Source: an uncultured Faecalibacterium sp.
Lineage (GTDB): Bacteria > Bacillota > Clostridia > Oscillospirales > Ruminococcaceae
Assembly (NCBI GenBank): GCA_937915335.1
Contig: CALDLZ010000341.1
Span: forward strand, 1-16,053
Direction of reading: 5' to 3'
Length of the DNA: 16,053 nt
A program made the position numbers and the translations under genes. The notes beneath the pieces were generated by a model. The model made no database searches. It was given only the letters and a program-made list of their open reading frames with translations, and was not told the DNA's origin. Positions 1-4,966 of this stretch are shown piece by piece (position 1 is the first letter of the stretch; each line of letters begins with the position of its first letter).

Positions 1-55
1 TCTCATTGGCCCAGAAGTAGACCCAGTAGGAGCCGATTTTAAAAACCTGCGGCAT
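1..55 (-). CDS. DUF4160-family protein, N-terminal fragment (runs off left edge)
   Basis: Only the first 18 codons are inside the window: an ATG at 55 and the peptide MPQVFKIGSYWVYFWANE. That opening (MPxVF-x-I-G/N-Y, then two aromatic blocks and a N-E) is the typical start of DUF4160 proteins, small proteins often encoded beside DUF2442 or other short partners and suspected of toxin-antitoxin-like roles. A strong ribosome binding site (AAGGAGG on the minus strand, about 64-70) sits 8-9 nt before the ATG. The start lies inside the last 17 bp of the preceding small gene in another frame, so the two are probably translationally coupled. Family call is from the N-terminus only; the rest of the protein is not visible. 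Confidence 0.6.
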   Translation of the reverse strand, partial: MPQVFKIGSYWVYFWANE

Positions 56-311
56 TTTCTACCCCTCCTTCCTGGGAGAACTGCAAAATCAGATGTGCAG
101 TGGATTCCAGGAACTTCTGGTAGCGGTCGATGTCAGCAGGCGTAAAGCCGCTGACATTTTCCCAGGTATAATCCGGCAGGTAACAGACCGCAGAGTGAAA
201 GCAATCCTTCTCGTCAGGTTTTTCGATGTAGACCTTTACACGGTGGTCGGGCAGCATTTCAGAATGCACGATCTCAGTGTTGTCGTCCAGTGTCATAAAC
301 GGATACATCAT
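39..311 (-). CDS. Small hypothetical protein, 90 aa
   Basis: I do not recognise a named family. The protein is acidic, has no membrane segment or signal peptide, and begins MMYPFMTLDDNTEIVHSEML, with a V-K-V-Y-I-E-K-P strand and a central CYLPDYTWENVSGF block rich in aromatic residues. Two ATG codons stand in tandem (311 and 308), 6 nt after a clear GGAGGT ribosome binding site, so either may be used. It follows gltX with a 44-bp gap and no visible terminator, and its 3' end overlaps the start of the DUF4160 gene by 17 bp. The two small genes therefore form a coupled pair, possibly a toxin-antitoxin-like or regulatory pair; that role is inferred from context only. Confidence 0.75.
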   Translation of the reverse strand: MMYPFMTLDDNTEIVHSEMLPDHRVKVYIEKPDEKDCFHSAVCYLPDYTWENVSGFTPADIDRYQKFLESTAHLILQFSQEGGVENAAGF

Positions 312-355
312 AAAAATACCTCCGTGAATATGATCGCAGATGAAATTATCGAAAA

Positions 356-1825
356 TCAGCCGTTCAGCTTCTCAATGGCGGCATTGACGCGCGCGAGGGT
401 CTTTTCACGGCCCATCATGCAGGCGAGGTCGGTACCGCCGCCGGGGGTGCGCTGCTTGCCGGACAAGGCAATACCCAGGGGGTAGAGCAGCCAGCCGTTC
501 TTTTTGCCCAACTCCTCGGCCTTGGCCTTGCAGGCGTTGAACACGGTGTCACGGTCGGAAAAGTCCAGGCTTTCGTCACTCAGGACGGGCAGCAGGGCCT
601 CCAATGCTTCCTTGGCAGTCTCAGGGGTGGTCTTTTGCTTCTTGTTGGCGTACAGGCTCACATCATAGTCGGGCATGGCGTCGAAGAAGTCCAGCTGCTC
701 GGGAATCTCACCCAGAACCTCGCACCGAGGCTGCAGGTTAGCGCAGAGCAGCTTCTTGTCGATGGGGGTATGCACAGCCTGATCGATCCAGGGCTCGGCC
801 TTTTTCAGGAACTCCTCGGGGCTCAGGCGGCGGATATACTCCGCGTTGATGGCCCGCAGCTTGAGGGGGTCGAAGATGGCGGGGGACTTGGAGATGCCAT
901 CCGGGGTCCAGATCTTGATGAGCTCGTCCAGAGAGAAGATCTCCTGCTCGGCGTACTCGCCCTTGGGGCTCCAACCCAGCAGGCAGATATAGTTCATCAC
1001 GGCCTCGCTCAGGTAACCCTTGGCCACCAGATCCTGATAGCTTGCGTCGCCGTTGCGCTTGGACAGCTTGTTCTGCGCGTCCTTCATCACGGGCGGGCAG
1101 TGGATATAGGTGGGGATCTCCCAGCCAAAGGCCTGATACAGCAGGTTGTACTTGGGGGTAGAGGACAGGTACTCGCTGCCGCGGATGACATGGGTAATGC
1201 CCATCAGGTGATCGTCCACGACGTTGGCGAAGTTGTAGGTGGGCATTCCGTCCGTCTTGATGAGGATCTGGTCGTCCATCTCACTGTTGTTGACCTCAAT
1301 ATGGCCGTAGACCACGTCGTCAAAGCCGGTCACGCCCTCTTTGGGGATCTTCTGGCGGATGACGTAGGGCTCACCGGCGGCCAGACGCTTCTTGACCTCT
1401 TCCTCGGGCAGGTCACGGCAGCAGCCGTCATAGTGGGTCATCTCACCGTGGGCGCGCTGCTCGGCGTGCAGGGCTTCCAGACGCTCCTCGGTGCAGAAGC
1501 AGTAGTAGGCCTTGCCCTCGGCCACCAGCTGCTCGGCATACTGCTTGAACATGCCCATCCGCTCGCTCTGAACGTAGGGGCCGACAGGGCCGCCGATATC
1601 CGGGCCCTCGTCCCACAGCAGGCCGGTCTCCCGCAGGGTGTTGTAAATGACATCCACAGCGCCCTCGACATAGCGGCCCTGGTCGGTATCCTCAATGCGC
1701 AGGATGAAGGTGCCGCCCTCGTGCTTGGCCATCAGGTAGGCGTACAGTGCGGTGCGCAGGTTGCCAACGTGCATGTAGCCGGTAGGCGAGGGGGCAAAAC
1801 GGGTGCGGACTTTATTGCTCGGCAT
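356..1825 (-). CDS. gltX: Glutamate--tRNA ligase (class I aminoacyl-tRNA synthetase), 489 aa
   Basis: Charges tRNA-Glu with glutamate in the cytoplasm; in organisms lacking GlnRS the same enzyme may also charge tRNA-Gln for amidation, which cannot be judged here. The N-terminus VRTRFAPSPTGYMHVGNLRTA carries the class I signature as HVGN (residues 19-22) in place of HIGH. The second ATP-binding signature is KLSKR (253-257), the KMSKS equivalent. A cysteine cluster (C109, C111, C135, C136) sits where many bacterial GluRS bind zinc. Length is normal for the family. An upstream TTG would add ten residues (start 1855), but AAAGGAG lies 9 nt before the ATG at 1825 and conserved sequence begins only after it, so 1825 is chosen. 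Its promoter is at 1879-1907. Confidence 0.96.
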   Translation of the reverse strand: MPSNKVRTRFAPSPTGYMHVGNLRTALYAYLMAKHEGGTFILRIEDTDQGRYVEGAVDVIYNTLRETGLLWDEGPDIGGPVGPYVQSERMGMFKQYAEQLVAEGKAYYCFCTEERLEALHAEQRAHGEMTHYDGCCRDLPEEEVKKRLAAGEPYVIRQKIPKEGVTGFDDVVYGHIEVNNSEMDDQILIKTDGMPTYNFANVVDDHLMGITHVIRGSEYLSSTPKYNLLYQAFGWEIPTYIHCPPVMKDAQNKLSKRNGDASYQDLVAKGYLSEAVMNYICLLGWSPKGEYAEQEIFSLDELIKIWTPDGISKSPAIFDPLKLRAINAEYIRRLSPEEFLKKAEPWIDQAVHTPIDKKLLCANLQPRCEVLGEIPEQLDFFDAMPDYDVSLYANKKQKTTPETAKEALEALLPVLSDESLDFSDRDTVFNACKAKAEELGKKNGWLLYPLGIALSGKQRTPGGGTDLACMMGREKTLARVNAAIEKLNG

Positions 1826-1878
1826 AGAAAACGCTCCTTTATATTTATAAGGCAAAAAATTGCGGATAGCTACCTTTT

Positions 1879-1907
1879 AGTTTAATCGCTGCACGCTGTT
1901 TTGTCAA
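1879..1907 (-). promoter_or_regulatory. Promoter for gltX
   Basis: On the minus strand a consensus TTGACA (1902-1907) is followed after exactly 17 bp by TAAACT (1879-1884, four of six matches to TATAAT). Transcription would begin near 1872, giving a leader of about 47 nt, too short for a T-box. It diverges from the promoter of the AbrB-like gene. Confidence 0.65.
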
Positions 1908-1984
1908 CGAATCGGCTGCAGATTTGGCAGAATGAGCGTTCGGAACCGGAAGAAAAAACTTTTTGTCGAAACAGCACGCAATCA

Positions 1985-2013
1985 TTGACGAATGAATGGG
2001 AATTTTGTATACT
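1985..2013 (+). promoter_or_regulatory. Promoter for the AbrB-like gene
   Basis: TTGACG (1985-1990), a 17-bp spacer and TATACT (2008-2013) give a near-consensus housekeeping promoter. The predicted start near 2020 leaves a leader of about 110 nt before the ATG at 2129. The leader is purine-rich and contains a possible GGCTC/GAGCC stem (about 2046-2068) and a short upstream reading frame (see findings). Confidence 0.75.
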
Positions 2014-2128
2014 GAGTGGGAGAGATGGCACAATTTTCCTTTGGAGGCTCTGAGGGAGAGATCGGAGCCCGGAGAGAACTGGAAAAAGAGCCGTCTGCAG
2101 TGTAAATGACAAAGGAGAAGAGAAAACT

Positions 2129-2386
2129 ATGAAAAGTACCGGAATCGTCCGCGGTGTTGACAGTCTGGGCCGTATCGTTCTGCCCAAAGAATTGCGTACC
2201 AGTATGAAGCTGGACAACGATGCCAAGCTGGAGATCTTTGTGGATGGTGATGAGATCATCCTCAAGAAGTATCGCCCCACCGGCAGCTGCGATTTCTGCG
2301 GTGAGGTGGATGACAACGCCATCCAGTATGCAGGCTACTGCATCTGCACCTCCTGCCGCAAGAAGATCGGCACCATGAAGAAGTAA
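2129..2386 (+). CDS. AbrB/MazE/SpoVT-family transition-state-type regulator with C-terminal four-cysteine knuckle, 85 aa
   Basis: Residues 1-47 are a swapped-hairpin AbrB DNA-binding domain: MKSTGIVRGVDSLGRIVLPK is the hallmark, with the LGRIVLPKELR core followed by the L-E-I-F-V-D-G-D-E-I-I-L strand pair. The tail carries C54-x2-C57 and C73-x2-C76 (plus C71), a probable zinc knuckle replacing the SpoVT GAF domain or the AbrB C-terminal multimerisation domain. Proteins of this type bind DNA as dimers or tetramers and act as global or local repressors. The start is supported by AAAGGAG at 2111-2117. It is monocistronic: its own promoter at 1985-2013 and a palindromic terminator candidate at 2410-2445. 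Target genes are unknown; a MazE-type antitoxin role is less likely because no toxin gene adjoins it. Confidence 0.9.
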   Translation: MKSTGIVRGVDSLGRIVLPKELRTSMKLDNDAKLEIFVDGDEIILKKYRPTGSCDFCGEVDDNAIQYAGYCICTSCRKKIGTMKK

Positions 2387-2409
2387 GAACTGCATGATCT
2401 CCAATAAAC

Positions 2410-2445
2410 AGAACCGCCGCCCGGAAGCTTCCGGGCGGCGGTTCT
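2410..2445. terminator. Perfect 36-bp palindrome, probable bidirectional terminator
   Basis: Two 18-nt perfectly complementary arms meet at AAGCTT with the GC-rich core CCGCCCGG/CCGGGCGG. It lies between the convergent AbrB-like gene and metY. There is no proper T tract on the plus side (TTCTTGCACAC) and only TGTTTATT on the minus side, so termination may rely on the very strong stem. Confidence 0.65.
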
Positions 2446-2510
2446 TGCACACACAATCTAAAAAGGAGAATGGAGGAGAAATTGATCGGAGAATGGGGGA
2501 ATAGGGAAGC

Positions 2511-3800
2511 TTATTCGCCGCGGACGGCTGCGAAACCGGCTTCCAGATCGGCGAGGATATCATCGATATGCTCGGTGCCGATGGACAGGCGGATGGTGTT
2601 CTGATAGATCTGCTGCTCAGCCAGTTCCTGATCGTTCAGCTGGCTGTGGGTGGTGGAAGCCGGGTGGATGACCAGGCTCTTCACATCAGCAACGTTTGCC
2701 AGCAGGGAGAAGATCTTCAGGTTGTCGATGAACTTAAAGGCTTCCTCACGGCCGCCCTTGATGTTGAAGGTAAAGATAGACGCGCCGCCGTTGGGGAAGT
2801 ACTTCTCGTACAGGGCGTGATCCGGGTGGTCAGGCAGAGAGGGATGGTTGACCTTCTCGACCTGGGGATGATTTGCCAGGAACTCGACGACCTTCTTGGT
2901 GTTCTCGACATGGCGCTCGATGCGCAGGCTCAGGGTCTCGGTGCCCTGCAGCAGCAGGAAAGCGTTGAACGGAGAAATGGTAGCACCGGTATCACGCAGC
3001 AGGATAGCGCGGATGTAGGTGACGAAAGCGGCAGGGCCTGCTGCTTCGGCGAAGGAAACACCGTGGTAGCTGGGGTTGGGATCGGCGATGTTGCCGAACT
3101 TGCCGCTGGCCTTCCAGTCGAACTTGCCGCTGTCCACGATGATGCCGCCCAAGGTGGTGCCGTGGCCGCCGATGAACTTGGTAGCGGAGTGGACCACGAT
3201 GTCAGCACCGTGCTCGATGGGGCGGATCAGATACGGGGTGCCGAAGGTGTTGTCGATGACCAGCGGCAGGCCGTGCTTGTGAGCGATCTCGGCGATGGCA
3301 TCGATGTCGGGGATATCACTGTTGGGGTTGCCCAGGGTCTCCAGATAGATGGCCTTGGTGTTGGGCTGGATAGCGTTCTCCACCTCAGCCAGATCATGGG
3401 CGTTGACGAAGGTGGTGGTCACACCGAACTGGGGCAGGGTGTGCTCCAGCAGGTTGTAGCTGCCGCCGTAGATGGTCTTCTGGGCCACGATATGATCGCC
3501 GGCCTGAGCCAGTGCCTCGATGGTGTAGGTAATGGCAGCGGCACCGGAAGCGGTGGCCAGAGCAGCCACACCGCCCTCCAGAGCAGCGATGCGCTTCTCG
3601 AACACATCCTGGGTGGAGTTGGTCAGACGGCCGTAGATGTTGCCTGCGTCAGCCAGACCAAAACGGTCAGCGGCGTGCTGGCTGTTGCGGAACACATAGG
3701 AAGTAGTCTGGTAGATGGGCACCGCGCGGGAATCGGTTGCGGGATCGGCCTGCTCCTGGCCAACGTGAAGCTGCAGGGTCTCAAATTTATAGTTAGACAT
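2511..3800 (-). CDS. metY: O-acetylhomoserine sulfhydrylase (aminocarboxypropyltransferase), PLP-dependent, 429 aa
   Basis: Converts O-acetylhomoserine plus sulfide to homocysteine, the direct-sulfhydrylation route to methionine. It belongs to the Cys/Met-metabolism PLP family (fold type I). Near-start features are PIYQTTSYVFRNSQHAADRF and NIYGRLTNSTQDVFEKRIAALEGG. The PLP lysine is K208 in VHSATKFIGGHGTT, and the family NPNSDIPDIDAIAEIAHKHG stretch and D183 in VIDNTFGTP are present. The 429-aa length and the long GKFGNIADPNPSYHG insertion fit MetY rather than the shorter MetB/MetC. AGAGAGG precedes the ATG by 9 nt. It diverges from the methionine synthase genes that use its product. Control is very probably by the leader attenuator at 3845-4174. 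A homoserine acetyltransferase gene is not in the window. Confidence 0.94.
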   Translation of the reverse strand: MSNYKFETLQLHVGQEQADPATDSRAVPIYQTTSYVFRNSQHAADRFGLADAGNIYGRLTNSTQDVFEKRIAALEGGVAALATASGAAAITYTIEALAQAGDHIVAQKTIYGGSYNLLEHTLPQFGVTTTFVNAHDLAEVENAIQPNTKAIYLETLGNPNSDIPDIDAIAEIAHKHGLPLVIDNTFGTPYLIRPIEHGADIVVHSATKFIGGHGTTLGGIIVDSGKFDWKASGKFGNIADPNPSYHGVSFAEAAGPAAFVTYIRAILLRDTGATISPFNAFLLLQGTETLSLRIERHVENTKKVVEFLANHPQVEKVNHPSLPDHPDHALYEKYFPNGGASIFTFNIKGGREEAFKFIDNLKIFSLLANVADVKSLVIHPASTTHSQLNDQELAEQQIYQNTIRLSIGTEHIDDILADLEAGFAAVRGE

Positions 3801-3844
3801 AGTAATTAACCTCTCTATCTGTACATTCCGTATAATTCTGACGT

Positions 3845-3885
3845 ATAAAAAATCCCGGTCACTGACAACATTTCAGTGCACCGGG
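3845..3885 (-). terminator. Intrinsic terminator in the metY leader (attenuator)
   Basis: Read on the minus strand, CCCGGT-(G)-CACTGA pairs with TCAGTG-ACCGGG (12 bp, one bulged G, 7-nt loop), followed by A and six U. It lies between the metY promoter and metY itself, 45 bp before the ATG, so it must be conditional. Its 5' arm (3879-3887, TGCCCGGTG) is complementary, with one bulge, to CACCCGGGCA at 3982-3991 inside the leader reading frame, which would serve as an antiterminator partner. Confidence 0.85.
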
Positions 3886-3921
3886 CAAAAGTCTAGTCTC
3901 CAAGCTATGGCTGTACGGCCG

Positions 3922-4050
3922 TCACATTCGCACACACATTCGGTCTGCAGAGGGCAATGCACAGCGCTCGGTCCAACATTCTGCCCGGGTGGTGTACATT
4001 CGCCCACAACGGAAATTCGCGTGGAGCAGGTTCTTCCAGATCAGCGTCAT
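3922..4050 (-). CDS. Putative 42-aa cysteine/methionine leader peptide of metY
   Basis: A short reading frame lies in the metY leader between the promoter and the terminator. It starts with ATG (4050) after a strong AAAGGAGGG site and ends with TGA at 3922. The peptide starts MTLIWKNLLHANFRCGRMY and ends ADRMCVRM. It holds four cysteines (15, 25, 30, 39) and methionines at 18, 38 and the last position 42 besides the start. All four cysteines use TGU although neighbouring genes favour GC-rich codons, and each internal or terminal Met follows a CGA arginine codon. This is the layout of an attenuation leader peptide whose translation rate reports charged tRNA-Cys and/or tRNA-Met (or Arg) to the downstream terminator. 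The coding frame and signals are seen; the sensing role is inferred. A purely RNA-based riboswitch is the main alternative, but no S-box core was found. Confidence 0.6.
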   Translation of the reverse strand: MTLIWKNLLHANFRCGRMYTTRAECWTERCALPSADRMCVRM

Positions 4051-4079
4051 TTTGGTGCCCTCCTTTCAACAGTTTTCCC

Positions 4080-4135
4080 AATCCTCTACAAGTGGAGGAA
4101 ATCTCAATTCCAATTTCCCACCAGCCTTGTGGATT
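4080..4135 (-). promoter_or_regulatory. Long 5' stem-loop in the metY leader RNA
   Basis: In the minus-strand RNA the segment folds on itself: outer AAUCC/GGAUU (AGA bulge on the 3' side) and ACAAG/CUUGU, a two-nt GC bulge, then UGG-(U)-GGGAAAU/AUUUCCUCCA with a 10-nt loop. About 20 base pairs begin only a few nucleotides after the predicted transcription start. It does not match the SAM-I core or a T-box stem I that I can recognise. It may stabilise the leader or be a sensor domain. Confidence 0.5.
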
Positions 4136-4145
4136 TGTTGTCTGG

Positions 4146-4174
4146 ATTATATCCCTATTTACCCAGATTGTCAA
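4146..4174 (-). promoter_or_regulatory. Consensus promoter for the metY leader and metY
   Basis: Perfect TTGACA (4169-4174) and perfect TATAAT (4146-4151) are separated by 17 bp on the minus strand. Transcription would start near 4139, giving a leader of about 340 nt before metY. A promoter this strong with no obvious operator fits control after initiation, by attenuation. Confidence 0.9.
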
Positions 4175-4211
4175 TAGGTTTATTGCAAAAAAGTTGGAAA
4201 TTTTGAAATCG

Positions 4212-4240
4212 TTGACGGCGGGCCCCCAGTGCTGTATACT
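4212..4240 (+). promoter_or_regulatory. Promoter for the MetH activation protein and metH
   Basis: TTGACG (4212-4217), a 17-bp spacer and TATACT (4235-4240) on the plus strand. Transcription would begin near 4247, leaving about 30 nt before the ATG at 4277. The -35 box lies 37 bp from the -35 box of the divergent metY promoter, so a single regulator could affect both. Confidence 0.75.
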
Positions 4241-4276
4241 AAATCTATTCTTTATTCTTGTAAAGGGGGCGGGCCA

Positions 4277-4966
4277 ATGGGCATCGGGCCAAGCATGCCG
4301 CTGCGGCTGGAAAAGCCGGGGCAGATCGATATTGCACAGGCGGCGCGGTACTTCGGGGCCCGGGGCGGCGCGGACGCGGCCACCCGGGCGCTGCTGGAAG
4401 CCTGTGCCGTGCCGCTGTTGGCGGCGGCCACGCCCCGGGCGGTCTGGCTGGAAGCCGACCCCGACAGCCTGACGGCGGCGGGCATCCTGGCTGGCGGGGA
4501 TGTACGGAAGCATCTGGAAGGCTGCACCGCCGCCCTGCTGCTGGCCGTGACATTGGGCCCCGGCGTGGATGCCCGGATCCGCCGGGCCGGGGTGGGCGAT
4601 ATCGCCGCCGGTGTGGCATCGGACGCCCTGGGTTCCGCACTGGCCGAGCAGGCGGCGGATGCAGCCGAAGCCGAGCTGCGGCAGTGGGCCGCCCGGCAGG
4701 GGAAGTATCTGACCGGACGCTATTCCCCAGGCTATGGGGACTGGCCCCTTGCCGTCCAGCCACTGGTGGCGGCGGCGCTGGATACCGCCCGCCGCGCGGG
4801 GATCTGCGTCAGCGAGAACAACCTGATGACCCCCCGCAAGAGCATCACGGCCATTCTGGGGGTCAGCGATCACCCGGTCAAGGGACATCTGGCGGGCTGC
4901 GGGCATTGCGTGCTCCGTACCCGGTGCGAATATCGAAAGAGGGGAATCACCTGTGCAAGTGAATGA
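4277..4966 (+). CDS. Stand-alone methionine synthase activation-domain protein (Met_synt_B12 family), 229 aa
   Basis: Equivalent to the C-terminal reactivation domain of MetH, which binds SAM and supports reductive methylation of oxidised cob(II)alamin. Family motifs seen are TGRYSPGYGDWPL (residues 146-158, the R-x-S-P-G-Y SAM-binding signature) and LMTPRKSITAILGV (183-196, the conserved P-x-K-S block). A cysteine-rich tail (C208-x2-C211-x5-C217, C226, in a GCGHC...RCEYRKRG setting) is common in split clostridial versions and may bind a metal or an Fe-S cluster. The ATG at 4277 is preferred over an upstream frame extension because AGGGGG lies just before it and the promoter start is near 4247. 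The last 14 bp overlap metH, implying coupled synthesis of the two parts of the enzyme. Confidence 0.9.
   Translation: MGIGPSMPLRLEKPGQIDIAQAARYFGARGGADAATRALLEACAVPLLAAATPRAVWLEADPDSLTAAGILAGGDVRKHLEGCTAALLLAVTLGPGVDARIRRAGVGDIAAGVASDALGSALAEQAADAAEAELRQWAARQGKYLTGRYSPGYGDWPLAVQPLVAAALDTARRAGICVSENNLMTPRKSITAILGVSDHPVKGHLAGCGHCVLRTRCEYRKRGITCASE

Noticed and set aside
635..1885. Long open frame on the plus strand opposite gltX (416 codons)
   Set aside because: Antisense shadow of the strongly conserved gltX; composition is repetitive V/G/L/Q/H with no family features, as expected in GC-rich DNA.
2470..2510. ATG after AAAAAGGAGA on the plus strand before the metY stop
   Set aside because: The putative ribosome binding site is only one or two bases from the ATG and the frame runs antisense into metY.
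1982..2563. Minus-strand frames opposite the AbrB-like gene (193 and 146 codons)
   Set aside because: They cover a clear promoter, a conserved gene and the palindrome on the other strand, and lack ribosome binding sites.
2568..3809. Plus-strand open frame of 413 codons opposite metY
   Set aside because: Mirror of the metY reading frame; no ribosome binding site and low-complexity composition.
3976..4002. T-box-like GGGTGGTGTAC on the plus strand
   Set aside because: Differs from the GGGTGGNACCGCG core, lies on the wrong strand for metY and upstream of the transcription start for metH, and no stem I or terminator pairs with it.
3801..4140. SAM-I (S-box) riboswitch upstream of metY
   Set aside because: Expected by analogy, but I could not find the conserved GGAGGGAC/GCCC-AUGAA core or matching stems by eye; a covariance-model search would be decisive.
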